A stretch of 64,000 bases of DNA from Xanthomonas theicola (GCF_014236795.1 NZ_CP049017.1:1590001-1654000); one strand, 5' to 3'; shown: positions 1 to 10,130, counted from the first letter of the stretch. The notes: generated by a model from the letters alone, not told the origin. Numbers and translations are program-made.

Positions 1-1132
1 GCGCGGTGGTGCTGACCTGGTCGGAGGCGCTGGCCAGGGCCTCGGCGTTGCCGTTGACCTCGCCGACCACCTGCGACAGCCGCGTGATGGTGTTGTTGAC
101 GTAGCTCTTCATCTCGGCGTACGCGCCGTCGTAGTGCTGGTCGATGCTCTGGGTCAGGTCGCCGTCGGACATCGCGCTCATCACCCGCACCACGTCCTGG
201 ATGCTGTTGCCGGTGGTGCCCACCAGATCGTTCAGGCGCTGGCCCATCTCGCGCTGGAAGCCGGCCAGGCCGTCCAGGGCGACCTGTTCGGAGAAGTCGC
301 CGCGGTTGGCGGCCTGGACCACGCGGCGCTGGCCGTCGATGACCAGCTTCAATCGCTCGACCATGCTGTGCATCGCGTACAGCGCGCTGCCCCTGTCGTT
401 GGCGCCGATCCTGACGTCCAGCGTCAGGTTGCCTTGCGCCACCTGGTTGGCGATCTCGGCCACGTAGGCCGGTTCGCCGCCGAGCACGCGCATCAGCCCG
501 CGCACGATGAATACCGAGACCGCGATCCCCAGCAGCACCGAGACCGCGATGGTGGCGAGGATCAGCGTGTGCGAGGACGCGTAGGTGGCGCTCGCCGCGG
601 CGCTGGCCTGTTCGCCGCTGCCGGTGTTCAGTTCGATCAGTTTCGCCAGCGCGGCAGCGGAGGCATAGTAGAGTTCGCGCTGCTCGCCGTTGAGCAGCGC
701 GATCGCGTCCTGCGTCTTGTTCTGCGAGGACAGTTGCAGCATGGTTCGGTTCAGCGCCAGGTATTTGTCGAATTCCGCGCTGAACCTGCCATACAGCGCT
801 TTTTCCTCGGGCGAGGAATCGAGCCTGAGGTAGGCGTCGCGGTCCTTGTTGAACTGGCCGAGGAACTCCTCCATCCGCTGCTCGTAATTCTGCTTGTCCT
901 GCGGCGTGGTGCTGATCACATGCTGCAATTCCTGAATCCGATAGTTCGACATATCGGTGTTCATCGCCTGGGCATAGCGGATGCCCGGCATCCTGATGCC
1001 GCTGATCTCCACCGAGGCAGCGTTGATCTTCGCCATGGCGTAGGTGGCGAAGGCGCCCATGCCGAGCAGCAACAGCAGCACCACGGCGAAGCCGAGGCCG
1101 ATTCTCATGCCGATTTTCATATTGGCGAACAT
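1..1132 (-). CDS. Methyl-accepting chemotaxis protein, C-terminus beyond window edge
   Basis: Transmembrane chemoreceptor that signals to CheA. The frame reads from an ATG at 1132 to the window edge (377 codons) and begins MFANMKIGMRIGLGFAVVLL. A first membrane segment covers about residues 10-30. A helical periplasmic four-helix-bundle type sensor domain follows, then a second membrane segment near residues 185-205 and a HAMP region. The visible end (ALASASDQVSTTA) enters the signalling coiled coil, as in the next MCP. A GGGAG stands about seven bases before the ATG and supports the start. It is the last gene seen of a minus-strand chemotaxis operon and is probably co-transcribed with the MCP upstream. 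The ligand cannot be predicted. Confidence 0.9.
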   Translation of the reverse strand, partial: MFANMKIGMRIGLGFAVVLLLLLGMGAFATYAMAKINAASVEISGIRMPGIRYAQAMNTDMSNYRIQELQHVISTTPQDKQNYEQRMEEFLGQFNKDRDAYLRLDSSPEEKALYGRFSAEFDKYLALNRTMLQLSSQNKTQDAIALLNGEQRELYYASAAALAKLIELNTGSGEQASAAASATYASSHTLILATIAVSVLLGIAVSVFIVRGLMRVLGGEPAYVAEIANQVAQGNLTLDVRIGANDRGSALYAMHSMVERLKLVIDGQRRVVQAANRGDFSEQVALDGLAGFQREMGQRLNDLVGTTGNSIQDVVRVMSAMSDGDLTQSIDQHYDGAYAEMKSYVNNTITRLSQVVGEVNGNAEALASASDQVSTTA

Positions 1133-1227
1133 CTTGGGCTCCCTGTGTCGAAGGTGAAATGCCGGCCGGTCTGGGGCTGCGCGGAACGCATGTGTTTGCA
1201 GCGAAAGGCCAGGAAAAGGGGGGGCGG

Positions 1228-3225
1228 TCAGAAGCTGTCGAAGTGGATTTCGTCCGGCGCCGCCAGCAGCGCCAGGCCGCTTTCGGCGTGGGCGAACGCG
1301 CGCGCGCGCGCGCCGGCCGACGGCTTCTTCGTCGCGCGCGGCGCACCGACCGACCGGCGCGGCGACGTCGCCTGGTTGGTGCGGAAGAAGCCCATCAGCT
1401 GCTGCAACTGCTCGGCCTGGCCGCTCATTTCCTCGGCGGTGGCGGCCAGTTCCTCGGAGTTGGCCGCGGCCTGCTGGGTGGTCTGGTTGAGCTGGCCGAC
1501 CGCGGCGTTGATCTGGCCGACGCCGGAGGTCTGCTCCTCGGAGGCGGCGGTGATCTCCTGCACCAGGTCCGAGGTGCGCTTGATCGACGGCACCATCTGC
1601 TCGAGCAGCTTGCCGGCGTTTTCGGCCAGCTCGACGCTGGAACTTGCCACATCGCCGATCTCCTGCGCGGCGACCTGGCTGCGCTCGGCCAGCTTGCGCA
1701 CCTCGGCGGCGACCACGGCGAAGCCCTTGCCGTGCTCGCCGGCGCGCGCGGCCTCGATCGCCGCGTTCAAGGCCAGCAGATTGGTCTGGTAGGCGATGTC
1801 GTCGATGATGCCGATCTTCTGCGCGATCTGCTTCATCGCCGCCACCGTCGAGCGCACCGCCTCGCCGCCCTCGGTGGCCTCGTTGGCGGCCTTGCCGGCC
1901 ATGCCGTCGGTGACCTTGGCGTTCTCGGTGTTCTGTGCGATCGAGGCGGTCATCTGCTCCAGCGAGGCGCTGGTCTCCTCCACGCCCGCCGCCTGCTCGC
2001 TGGCCGCCTGGCTCAGCGATTGCGCGGTGGCGCTGACCTGCTCGGAGGCGCTGGCCAGGGCCTCGGCACTGATGTTGACGTCGCCGACCACCTGCGACAG
2101 CCGCGCCACGGTGGCGTTGACGCTGTCGCGCAGCTCCTTCAGCTGGCCCTGGCACTGGACGCTGGCGGTGCGGGTCAGGTCGCCTTCCTCGATCGCCTTG
2201 AGCACCTGGCGCGCCTCGTTCAGCGGGCCGATCACCGCATCCAGGGTCTGGTTGATGCCGTCGACGATGCGGCGGAAATCGCCGTTGTGCAGGCTGGCGT
2301 CGGCACGCACCTCGAGGCGCCCGGCGCCGGCGGCCTCGGCCAGCAGGTTGGTGTCGCGGATCAGCGCGCGTAGGTTGGCGCGCACCTGTTCGATGGTGTC
2401 GTTGATGAACGCCTTCTTGCCCGGGAGGGTCTCCAGCGGCGCATCGAAGTTGCCGCGGCCGAATTCGGCGATGCAGGCCATGGCCTTCTTCTTGACCGCG
2501 ATGTGGCCGGCGACCATGCGGTTGATGCCCTCGGCCATGGTGCGGTAATCGCCCTCGAAGCGCTGGCTGTCGATGCTCACGTCGATGTCGCCGGCATCGT
2601 GCTCGGCGGACATGTGGTTCATCTGCGCGATCAGCCCCAGCAGGTTGCGGCGCACCTGCTCGACGGTGTCGTTGATGAACGCCTTCTTGCCGGGGAAGCT
2701 TTCCAGCGGCGCCTGGAAGTTGCCGCGGCCGAACTCGGCGATGCAGGCCATGGCCTTCTTCTTGGTCGCGATATGGTCGGCGACCATGCGGTTGACGCCC
2801 TCGGCCACACTGCGGAAGTCCGCCTCGAAGCGCTGGCTGTCGATGACGGCGTCGATTGCGCCCGCGTCGTGCTCGCGCGACATGGTCCCGATATCCTCGC
2901 TGAGCCGACGCACGCACGACTGCACCTGGCGCAGCGCCAGCAGGATCTCGCAGGCCTGGTCGTTGCGCACCGTCGGCATCACCACGTCGAAATCGCCGCG
3001 GGCGAAGCGTGCCAGGGTGTCGGTGCAGATCCGCAGCGAGCGGCAGCTCACGTAGACCGCGCGGGCGAGCACCGCACCGCCGGCGACGGCGGCCGCCACG
3101 CCCAGCGCCAGCGTCTGGCTCGCGGGCAAGGCCAGCGCGAAACCGGCCGCGCTCGCCGCCAGCGGCAGCGACACGGCGATGGCGGAGCTGGTCCAGAGCT
3201 TGGTGGAGAGTGCGATATGGGACAT
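1228..3225 (-). CDS. Methyl-accepting chemotaxis protein with duplicated HAMP-like repeats
   Basis: Chemoreceptor of 665 residues from the internal ATG at 3225 ([11 protein letters not shown]); an ATG ten codons upstream (3255) is also possible. Two hydrophobic stretches lie near the N-terminus with almost no periplasmic loop between them, so an extracellular ligand domain is not evident. Residues about 85-300 contain two near-identical HAMP-like/linker repeats, each carrying [16 protein letters not shown] and [10 protein letters not shown]. This poly-HAMP-like arrangement suggests sensing of an internal or membrane signal. The C-terminal half is a standard MCP signalling domain with the hairpin tip around [19 protein letters not shown], ending in a basic, Ala-rich tail. 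Spacing to the downstream MCP is 95 bases. Confidence 0.92.
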   Translation of the reverse strand: MSHIALSTKLWTSSAIAVSLPLAASAAGFALALPASQTLALGVAAAVAGGAVLARAVYVSCRSLRICTDTLARFARGDFDVVMPTVRNDQACEILLALRQVQSCVRRLSEDIGTMSREHDAGAIDAVIDSQRFEADFRSVAEGVNRMVADHIATKKKAMACIAEFGRGNFQAPLESFPGKKAFINDTVEQVRRNLLGLIAQMNHMSAEHDAGDIDVSIDSQRFEGDYRTMAEGINRMVAGHIAVKKKAMACIAEFGRGNFDAPLETLPGKKAFINDTIEQVRANLRALIRDTNLLAEAAGAGRLEVRADASLHNGDFRRIVDGINQTLDAVIGPLNEARQVLKAIEEGDLTRTASVQCQGQLKELRDSVNATVARLSQVVGDVNISAEALASASEQVSATAQSLSQAASEQAAGVEETSASLEQMTASIAQNTENAKVTDGMAGKAANEATEGGEAVRSTVAAMKQIAQKIGIIDDIAYQTNLLALNAAIEAARAGEHGKGFAVVAAEVRKLAERSQVAAQEIGDVASSSVELAENAGKLLEQMVPSIKRTSDLVQEITAASEEQTSGVGQINAAVGQLNQTTQQAAANSEELAATAEEMSGQAEQLQQLMGFFRTNQATSPRRSVGAPRATKKPSAGARARAFAHAESGLALLAAPDEIHFDSF

Positions 3226-3303
3226 TGCGGTGTACCTATGGAGGGTGGGCGGCATGGCGCCGGGTGGGGGTGTGGCGGCATTCAGAACGTTCCGAACGCG
3301 GCT

Positions 3304-3465
3304 TCATCGATCCGCGCCGCCGGCGCCGAGGCGATGCCGACGAGGGAGTGCGGTCGCGGCGCCGGTCCTGAAGAAACGCATGAGTACCTGCAAGTGTTCA
3401 GCCTGGCTGCTTACGTCTTCGGCCGTGGCGGCGAATTCTTCAGTGTTGGCTGCCGATTGCTGCGT
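3304..3465 (-). pseudogene. Remnant of an MCP C-terminus
   Basis: Between cheA and the intact MCP, the minus strand encodes STQQSAANTEEFAATAED, then QAEHLQVLMRFFRTG, and stops at 3304. This matches the last signalling segment of the neighbouring MCP ([18 protein letters not shown] ... LMGFFRT). Nothing upstream of about 3465 continues the homology, so it is the tail of a receptor gene largely deleted between cheA and the present MCP. It is probably not translated as a functional protein. Confidence 0.75.
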
Positions 3466-3507
3466 GGATCGGAGGCAATGATGGTCTGCATGCGGCCTGG
3501 CGCAGGA

Positions 3508-5562
3508 CTAGGCGGCCAGCGAATCGGCAGCGGGTTCCACCTGCGACAGCAGCGAAGGCACATCCAGGATCAGGGCCACGCCGCCGCTGCCGAGGATGCT
3601 CGAGCCGCTGATGCCCTTGACCCCGGCGAACACCTTGGCCAGCGGCTTGATCACGGTCTGCCATTCGCCCAGCAGGCTGTCCACCACCAGGCCGAAACGC
3701 TGTGCACCCTGGCGGATCACCACGATGCTCTCGCGCGCCGGCGGCGCGCCGGCGATGCCGAACAGCGAGCGCAGGCGCACGTACGGCAACACCCCGCCGC
3801 GCAGGTCGATGTAGTCGCTCTGGTAGTTCGGCGCGAACTCCACGCACTCCTCGACCACGTCCAGCGGCACCACGAACACCGACCTGCCGACGCCGACCTG
3901 GAAGCCGTTGATGATCGCCAGGGTCAGCGGCAGCCGCACCGAGATGGTGGTGCCGACGTCCTGCTGGCTGCTGATGTCCACGCTGCCGCGCAGCGCGGCG
4001 ATGTTGCGCTTGACCACGTCCATGCCGACGCCGCGCCCGGACAGGTTGGTGACCTTTTCGGCGGTGGAGAAGCCCGGTTCGAAGATCAGCGCGAACACCT
4101 CGCGGTCGGACAGGCTGCGGCCCGGCTCGACCAGCCCGCGCTCCAGCGCCTTGGCCAGGATGCGCTCGCGGTTCAGGCCGCCGCCGTCGTCGCTGATCTG
4201 GATGACGATGCTGCCCGAGTCGTGGAACGCGTTCAGCCGCACCGTGCCGCGCACCGGCTTGCCGCGCGCCTGGCGCAGTTCGGCCGGTTCGATGCCGTGG
4301 TCCATGGCGTTGCGCACCAGGTGGGTCAACGGATCGGCGATCTTCTCCACCACCGACTTGTCCAGCTCGGTGTCCTCGCCGTTGACCGCCAGGACGATGT
4401 CCTTGCCCAGTTCGCGCGCCACGTCGTGGACCACGCGGTGGAAGCGGCTGAAGGTGCCGCCGATCTTGACCATGCGCAGCTGCAGCGCGCTTTCGCGCAC
4501 GTCCTCGACCAACCCGGCCAGGATCGAGGTGGATTCCAGCAGTTGCGCGTCGCCGGTGCGCTGCGCATTGGCGCCGGTGCTGGCGACGGCGATGATCAGC
4601 TCGCCCACCAGGTCGATCATGCGGTCAAGCTTGTCGGCATCGACGCGGATGGAGCCGCCTTCCTGCGCGCGCGCGGCGTTGCCGCCTTCGCCGCGCACGG
4701 TGGTGGGCGCGGCAGCCGCAGCCGGTGCCGGCGTGGCGGGCGCGAGCGGGGCGACCGCCGCGGGCGTGTCGAAACCGGCGAAATCGTCGGCGTGGGCGCT
4801 GCTGCCCGCCTCGGCGACCAGCAGCGGCAGTTCCAGGTTGGCGGCGTCGCCGTGCGGATCCACCGCGATCACCTGCAGTTCGCAGTCGTCGCGGACGAAC
4901 TCGAAGATGTCCTCGATCGCGGCCTGTTGCACGTGCGCGCGCAACAGGATGTCGAAGCCCAGATAGCAGGCTTCCGGGTCCAGTTCCGGCAGCGCCGGCA
5001 CGCGCGTGTGGCGGGTGCGCACCGCCAGCAGCGTGCCGAGGCTGCGCAGGCAGCGGATCAGGTGCAGCGGCGAGTTGCCGAAGCGCAGCGCGTCGCTGAA
5101 CAACTGCAGCGAGATCCGCCAATAGCCGGTCTGCGCCGGTGCGGCGGCGGCGACCGCTGCCGGTGCGGCGGCCGGTTGCAGGTAGGTCTGCAGGCGTGCC
5201 AGCAGCGGCTCGCCGGCGGCGGCGATGGCGGCTTCGTCGGCCTCGGCGCCGGCCGCCGCTTCCACCAGCGTGCGGAGATGGTCGCAGCAGGCCAGCATCA
5301 GCTGGATCAGTTCCGAATCCAGCGCCACCGCGTTCTCGCGGACCAGATCGAGCACGCTCTCGACGAGGTGGGTGAAGCCCACCAGTTGCGCCAGGTCGAA
5401 CAGCCCGCCGGAGCCCTTGATCGTGTGTGCGGCGCGGAAGATGGCGTTGACCGCGTCCGGACCTGCTTCGCCGCGTTCGGCTTCCAGCAGGTTGCGTTCC
5501 ATGTCCTCGAGCAGGTCGCGGCTCTCGGCGATGAAAGTCTGCAGCAGTTGAGCGAGATTCAT
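3508..5562 (-). CDS. cheA: Chemotaxis histidine kinase CheA
   Basis: Hub kinase of the chemoreceptor array, which phosphorylates CheY/CheB-type regulators; 684 aa, cytoplasmic. The N-terminal Hpt domain carries the phospho-accepting His46 in AAHTIKGSGG. A long linker of about 200 residues plus an Ala/Pro-rich stretch follows. The dimerisation helix region is IRVDADKLDRMIDLVGELI, followed by the ATPase domain with HLVRNAMDHGIE (N box) and GRGVGMDVVK (G box), then a CheW-like domain to the end. The start was placed at ATG 5562 (MNLAQLLQTF) because the longer upstream frame does not resemble CheA. It follows the STAS gene by 13 bases, so translation is probably coupled; no strong Shine-Dalgarno is visible. 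Confidence 0.95.
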   Translation of the reverse strand: MNLAQLLQTFIAESRDLLEDMERNLLEAERGEAGPDAVNAIFRAAHTIKGSGGLFDLAQLVGFTHLVESVLDLVRENAVALDSELIQLMLACCDHLRTLVEAAAGAEADEAAIAAAGEPLLARLQTYLQPAAAPAAVAAAAPAQTGYWRISLQLFSDALRFGNSPLHLIRCLRSLGTLLAVRTRHTRVPALPELDPEACYLGFDILLRAHVQQAAIEDIFEFVRDDCELQVIAVDPHGDAANLELPLLVAEAGSSAHADDFAGFDTPAAVAPLAPATPAPAAAAAPTTVRGEGGNAARAQEGGSIRVDADKLDRMIDLVGELIIAVASTGANAQRTGDAQLLESTSILAGLVEDVRESALQLRMVKIGGTFSRFHRVVHDVARELGKDIVLAVNGEDTELDKSVVEKIADPLTHLVRNAMDHGIEPAELRQARGKPVRGTVRLNAFHDSGSIVIQISDDGGGLNRERILAKALERGLVEPGRSLSDREVFALIFEPGFSTAEKVTNLSGRGVGMDVVKRNIAALRGSVDISSQQDVGTTISVRLPLTLAIINGFQVGVGRSVFVVPLDVVEECVEFAPNYQSDYIDLRGGVLPYVRLRSLFGIAGAPPARESIVVIRQGAQRFGLVVDSLLGEWQTVIKPLAKVFAGVKGISGSSILGSGGVALILDVPSLLSQVEPAADSLAA

Positions 5563-5575
5563 AGCGTGGCGCCGA

Positions 5576-5893
5576 TCAGTGGAGGGGGTCGCCGGCAGGC
5601 GCGAGCGTGTCGCGCAGGCCGAGCAGGTCGAGCGCCTCGTCGACCGGCGCGCTGCAGCCATCGAGCTGGAACGGCCTGCCCAGCGCGCGCAACGCGGCCT
5701 GGGTGGCGAGCAACAGCTGGATGCCGGTGGCGTCGATTTCGGTGACCGCCTGCAACTGCAGCTGCAGGCCGCCGGGGTGCTCCAGCGCCGGCAGCAGCAA
5801 CGGTTTCAGTTCGCCGGCGCGGCGGATGGTCATGTCGCCTTCCACGCTCAGTTGCAGCGGCAGGCGCGGGGAGTCCGGGGATGGTGAGCGCAT
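5576..5893 (-). CDS. STAS-domain protein of the chemotaxis operon
   Basis: Small (105 aa) STAS-fold protein of the anti-sigma-antagonist type. The core VTEIDATGIQLLLATQ matches the STAS phospho-site loop, with Thr in the position that is phosphorylated in SpoIIAA-like proteins. The start was set at ATG 5893 (MRSPSPDSP) rather than the ATG 20 codons upstream, whose extra residues look non-coding. It lies 13 bases before cheA on the same strand, an arrangement seen in other proteobacterial chemotaxis clusters where a STAS protein partners with a CheA pathway. Its partner and role here are inferred from context only. Confidence 0.85.
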   Translation of the reverse strand: MRSPSPDSPRLPLQLSVEGDMTIRRAGELKPLLLPALEHPGGLQLQLQAVTEIDATGIQLLLATQAALRALGRPFQLDGCSAPVDEALDLLGLRDTLAPAGDPLH

Positions 5894-5978
5894 GGCGTGT
5901 CTCCGATACGGGCAGTGAAACGGCGCACCCGGCCGTGGCACGGGTGCGAACAAGCCGTTCCCGGCTTGCTACCAGCAG

Positions 5979-6004
5979 ATATCGGCCTCTTCTGGGAATA
6001 TTTA
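5979..6004 (-). promoter_or_regulatory. Sigma-28 (FliA)-type promoter for STAS-cheA-MCP operon
   Basis: On the minus strand, TAAA (6004-6001) and GCCGATAT (5986-5979) are separated by 14 bases. The flagellar sigma-28 consensus is TAAA-N15-GCCGATAA. The site lies about 85 bases before the STAS start, and chemotaxis genes are classic FliA targets. The spacing is one base short of the E. coli consensus, so transcript mapping would be needed for proof. Confidence 0.6.
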
Positions 6005-6556
6005 GCCCTGGCGACACATTTTGTCTTGCAAAACTTCTTGACAAGGATGATTTGTTCAGCATGAGAGTTGGCCTCCATTCCAGGTGTGCGTGGCGATGCC
6101 TGGCACCGGATCCGATGCATCCGCCGTGCCAGCGCCGTGGCGGGCGCCGCCCAAACCAAAACGGTGGGTGCGACCGGTCGTCGTTGGCGACGCGCGGACC
6201 TGTGCGCTGCGTGCTCGAGCAAGCGGATGGCGTGCCGCTTCACCACGCAGCCGTGCTGGGCGTCGTTCAGCGCCTTGGTGCGTTCGTCCAGAGCGTTCGT
6301 CGGCTGCTGCAGCTTCCCGCCCAGCGGCGCGAAGTGGGCAGTCTGGAAATCGTCCGGCAGTGCCGCGATTTGCTCGAGCGTGGCGAACACGGCGTCGACG
6401 TTGGCGACATGGCCGGTCGTCGGCGCCTGTTGCAGCTGGCCGGCATCGTCCGGCGCCGAATCCCGGCCCGGGTCCGGCGCATGGCGGGCGGGCAGGGAAG
6501 CGCCGGCAAAACGTGTCAGGCGGGCGCCTCGTGAAGGCGGCGGCGGCAACCCCGGA
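6005..6556. other. Gap before mfd stop with no recognised gene
   Basis: About 550 bases between the chemotaxis promoter and the mfd stop. A minus-strand frame is open through much of it and contains a protein-like patch around 6280-6470 (NVDAVFATLEQIAALPDDF, KLQQPTNALDERTKALND), but I recognise no family and see no convincing start or ribosome site. It could be a decayed gene. No terminator hairpin was identified. Confidence 0.4.
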
Positions 6557-9500
6557 TCATCGCGGCGACAGCGCCGCCAGCAGGCCGCGGGCGGCGTTGA
6601 AGCGATCCGCGGCGTCGGGCAGCGGCAGTTTCAGTTTCAGTTTGTCCGGACCATCCATCGCGTACAGCCTGGGCTGCTTCTGGATCATCTGGATGACGGT
6701 CATCGGATCGACGCTGGGCTTGGCCTCGAACACGATGCGCCCGCCGTTCTCGCCCAGTTCCAGCTTGCGGATGCCCAGGTCGCCGGCGCCGCGCTTGAGT
6801 TCGGCGAGCGCGAACAAGTGCTTGACCGGGTCCGGCAGCAGGCCGAAGCGGTCGATCATCTCCACCTGCAGCTCGCGCAGGGTCTCGGCGTCGCGCGCGC
6901 TGGAGATGCGCTTGTAAAGGGTCAGGCGGGTGTGCACGTCGGGCAGGTAGTCGTTCGGGATCAGCGCCGGCACGTGCAGCTCCACCTCGGCGCCGCGCGC
7001 TTCCTCACCGGCGTCCAGGTCCGGCAGCCTGCCCTGGCGGATGCTGCGCACCGCGCGTTCCAGCAACTCGGTGTACAGGCTGAAGCCGACCTCGGCCATC
7101 TGCCCGCTCTGGTCCTCGCCGAGCAATTCGCCGGCGCCGCGGATCTCCAGGTCGTGCGTGGCCAGGGTGAAGCCGGCGCCGAGTTCGTCCATCGAGGCGA
7201 TCGCCTCCAGCCGCTTCTGCGCGTCGCCGGTGATGCTGCGCCGGTCCGGCACCAGCAGGTAGGCGTAGGCGCGGTGGTGCGAGCGGCCGACGCGGCCGCG
7301 CAGCTGGTGCAGCTGGGCCAGGCCGAAGCGGTCGGCGCGGTTGATGACGATGGTGTTGGCGTTGGGGATGTCGATGCCCGATTCGATGATCGTGGTCGAC
7401 AGCAGCACGTTGAAGCGCTGCTTCTGGAAATCCAGCATCACCCGTTCCAGTTCGCGCTCGGGCATCTGCCCGTGGGCGATGCCGATGCGCGCCTCAGGCG
7501 CCAGCTCGCTCAGTTCGCGTTGCATGCGGCCGATGCTTTCCACGTCGTTGTGCAGGAAGTACAGCTGCCCGCCGCGCGCCAGTTCGCGCTGGAACGCCTC
7601 GCGCAGCAGCGCGTTGTCCCAGGCGGTGACGAAGGTCTGCACCGCCAGCCGGTTCGGCGGCGGGGTGGCGATGATCGACAGGTCGCGCAGCCCGGCCATG
7701 GCCATGTTGAGCGTGCGCGGGATCGGCGTGGCGGTCAGGGTCAGCAGGTGCACGTTGGCGCGCAGCGCCTTCAACGCCTCCTTCTGGCGCACGCCGAAGC
7801 GCTGTTCCTCGTCGACCACGACCAGGCCCAGGTCCTTGAACTTCACGTCCGGCTGCAGCAGGCGGTGGGTGCCGATGATCACGTCGATGCCGCCGTCGGC
7901 GACCTTCTCCAGCTCGGCCTTGATCTCCTTGGCGCTCTTGAAGCGCGACAGCACCTCCACCCGCAGCGGCCAGTCGGCGAAGCGGTCGCGGAAGTTGCGG
8001 TAGTGCTGCTCGGCCAGCAGCGTGGTCGGCACCAGCACCGCCACCTGCTTGCCGGCGCTGGCCGCGGCGAACGCGGCGCGCACCGCGACCTCGGTCTTGC
8101 CGAAGCCCACATCGCCGCAGACCACGCGGTCCATCGGCTGGCTGCTGGCCAGGTCGCGCAGCGTCGCCTCGATCGCCGCGAGCTGGTCGGCGGTCTCCTC
8201 GAACGGGAAGCCGGCGGCGAACGGCTCGTACATGGCCCGGTCCACCTGCAGCGCCAGGCCGGCGCGGGCGCGGCGGCGGGCCTGGATCTCCAGCAGTTCG
8301 GCGGCCACGTCGCGCACCTTCTCGGCGGCGCGGCGCTTGGCCTTGCTCCACTGCTCGCCGCCCAGCGAATGCAGCGGCGCGGTCTCGGCCGAGGCGCCGG
8401 AGTAGCGGCTGATGAGGTGCAACTGCGCGACCGGTACGTACAGGCGGTCGCCCTTGGCGTATTCGATCTCCAGGAATTCGCCGGGCATGCCGCCGGCGTC
8501 GAGCACGATCAGCCCGCGGTAGCGGCCCACGCCATGGTCCTCGTGCACGATCGGCGCGCCCTCGGACAGCTCGCCGAGGTCGCGGATGATCGCTTCCGGC
8601 TCGCGCCCGGCGCGGCGCGTGCGCCGCGGCTGGCTGGCACGCTCGGGGAACAGCTGGCGCTCGGTCAACACCGCCACCTGCGGCTCGTCCAGCGCGAAGC
8701 CGTCCTCCAGCGGCGCCACCGCGATCGCGAACGCGACCGCCGCGGGCGCCGGCCCGCGGCCAGGCGCCTCGCGCCGGCCGTTGCCGGCGGCAGAGGGCAG
8801 GAATGCCGCGAAGTCGGGGAGCACTTCGGGCCGCAGTTGCGCCGCGGCCAGCACTTCCAGCAGCGCCTCGCGCCGGCCCGGCGAGTCGGCGGCGATCAAC
8901 ACCCGGCCGGGATAGCGACCGAGGAAGCGCTTCAGCGCTTCGGCCGGGGCGGCGTCCCTGGCCGCCACCGGCAGCGGCGGCAACGGCTGGTCGCCCAGCG
9001 CCTGCGCCGCGCCGCTGCGCGCGTGGTCGGCGGCGCAGACCTCGATGCGCGGCAGGCCATTGAGCTTTTCGCGCAGTGTGTCCGGCGCCTGGTACAGTTC
9101 CTCGGGCGCCAGCAGTGGACGCTCCACGTCGTGGCGGCGCTGCTCGTAGCGGTTCTGGGTCTGCACCCAGAACGCATCGGCGGCGGCGCCCACGCCCGGT
9201 GCGACCAGCGGCAGCACCGCCTCGCCCAGATAATCGAACAGGGTGGCGGTGGCGTCGCGCGGTGGCGTCCCTGCGCCGCGCGTCTCCTGGAAGAACAGCG
9301 GCAGGTAGTATTCGATGCCCGACGGCGCCAGCCGCGCCTTCAGGTCCTGGTACAGCGCGCTGCGCCGCGTGTCCACGTCGAAGCGTTCGCGCAGCGTGGC
9401 CAGCACCCGCTCGACGCTGGCATCGTCCATCGGCACTTCGCGGCCCGGCAGCATCTCCACCGCCTGCACATGGTCCAGCGAGCGCTGCGATTCCGGGTCG

Positions 9501-10108
9501 AAGGCGCGGATCGAGTCGATGTCCTCGTCCAGCAGTTCGATGCGCAGCGGCGCCTCGGCGCCCATGGGGTATACGTCGAGCAGCCCGCCGCGCACCGCGA
9601 AGTCGCCCGGATCCATCACCTGCGGCACATTGCGGTAGCCGGCGCTTTCCAGGCGGCGCTTTTCCGCCTCCAGGTCCAGGCGCTGGCCCACGCGCAGGTC
9701 GAAGCTGCCGCCGACGATGTAGCGCAACGGCGCCACGCGCTGCATCAAGGTCTGCACCGGCACCACCACGATGCCCTGCTGCAGCGTCGGCAGCCGGCGC
9801 AGCGCCGACAGGCGCTGGCTGACGATGTCCGGGTGCGGGCTGAACTGGTCGTAGGGCAGGGTTTCCCAATCCGGGAACGGCACCACCGGCAGGGTGACGT
9901 CGCCGGCGAGCAGGGTGCGCAGGTCGGCCTCGATCTGGTGCGCGCTCTGGTTGTCGCGCGCGACCACCAGCAGCGGCCCGCGATGCGCCGCGGCGGCGCA
10001 GGCGATGTGCCAGGCCAGGGCGGTCGAGGACGCAGGGGCGCGCCAATAGGCGCGGAGCCGGCCGGACTTGGGCAGCGGCGGACTGGGGAAGGAAAAAAGA
10101 GGCGCCAT
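6557..10108 (-). CDS. mfd: Transcription-repair coupling factor Mfd
   Basis: DNA translocase that removes RNA polymerase stalled at lesions and recruits UvrA; 1183 aa, normal for the family. The N-terminal UvrB-like region includes FPDWETLPYDQFSPHPDIVSQR. A CarD-like RNA-polymerase-interaction domain follows (HEDHGVGRYRGL). The superfamily 2 motor has the Walker A GDVGFGKTEVA at about residue 666, the DEEQ box (VVDEEQRFGV) at about 764, and the TATPIPRTL motif. The C-terminal module follows the translocation motif. The start ATG at 10108 (MAPLFSFPSPPLP) is the first plausible one. It is a single gene between an unassigned gap and a GNAT gene; the upstream DNA is a GGGGACC-type tandem repeat. 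Confidence 0.97.
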   Translation of the reverse strand: MAPLFSFPSPPLPKSGRLRAYWRAPASSTALAWHIACAAAAHRGPLLVVARDNQSAHQIEADLRTLLAGDVTLPVVPFPDWETLPYDQFSPHPDIVSQRLSALRRLPTLQQGIVVVPVQTLMQRVAPLRYIVGGSFDLRVGQRLDLEAEKRRLESAGYRNVPQVMDPGDFAVRGGLLDVYPMGAEAPLRIELLDEDIDSIRAFDPESQRSLDHVQAVEMLPGREVPMDDASVERVLATLRERFDVDTRRSALYQDLKARLAPSGIEYYLPLFFQETRGAGTPPRDATATLFDYLGEAVLPLVAPGVGAAADAFWVQTQNRYEQRRHDVERPLLAPEELYQAPDTLREKLNGLPRIEVCAADHARSGAAQALGDQPLPPLPVAARDAAPAEALKRFLGRYPGRVLIAADSPGRREALLEVLAAAQLRPEVLPDFAAFLPSAAGNGRREAPGRGPAPAAVAFAIAVAPLEDGFALDEPQVAVLTERQLFPERASQPRRTRRAGREPEAIIRDLGELSEGAPIVHEDHGVGRYRGLIVLDAGGMPGEFLEIEYAKGDRLYVPVAQLHLISRYSGASAETAPLHSLGGEQWSKAKRRAAEKVRDVAAELLEIQARRRARAGLALQVDRAMYEPFAAGFPFEETADQLAAIEATLRDLASSQPMDRVVCGDVGFGKTEVAVRAAFAAASAGKQVAVLVPTTLLAEQHYRNFRDRFADWPLRVEVLSRFKSAKEIKAELEKVADGGIDVIIGTHRLLQPDVKFKDLGLVVVDEEQRFGVRQKEALKALRANVHLLTLTATPIPRTLNMAMAGLRDLSIIATPPPNRLAVQTFVTAWDNALLREAFQRELARGGQLYFLHNDVESIGRMQRELSELAPEARIGIAHGQMPERELERVMLDFQKQRFNVLLSTTIIESGIDIPNANTIVINRADRFGLAQLHQLRGRVGRSHHRAYAYLLVPDRRSITGDAQKRLEAIASMDELGAGFTLATHDLEIRGAGELLGEDQSGQMAEVGFSLYTELLERAVRSIRQGRLPDLDAGEEARGAEVELHVPALIPNDYLPDVHTRLTLYKRISSARDAETLRELQVEMIDRFGLLPDPVKHLFALAELKRGAGDLGIRKLELGENGGRIVFEAKPSVDPMTVIQMIQKQPRLYAMDGPDKLKLKLPLPDAADRFNAARGLLAALSPR

Positions 10109-10130
10109 GGACCGAGTAGTCTAGCAAGCT

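Noticed and set aside
1285..1330. CG dinucleotide run that might form Z-DNA or a slippage tract
   Set aside because: It lies inside the coding sequence for the MCP C-terminal Ala/Arg-rich tail and is explained by codon use.
6005..6556. Minus-strand 233-codon frame before mfd as a real gene
   Set aside because: Only a short patch looks protein-like, and the frame overlaps the STAS gene and its promoter; not enough for a gene call.
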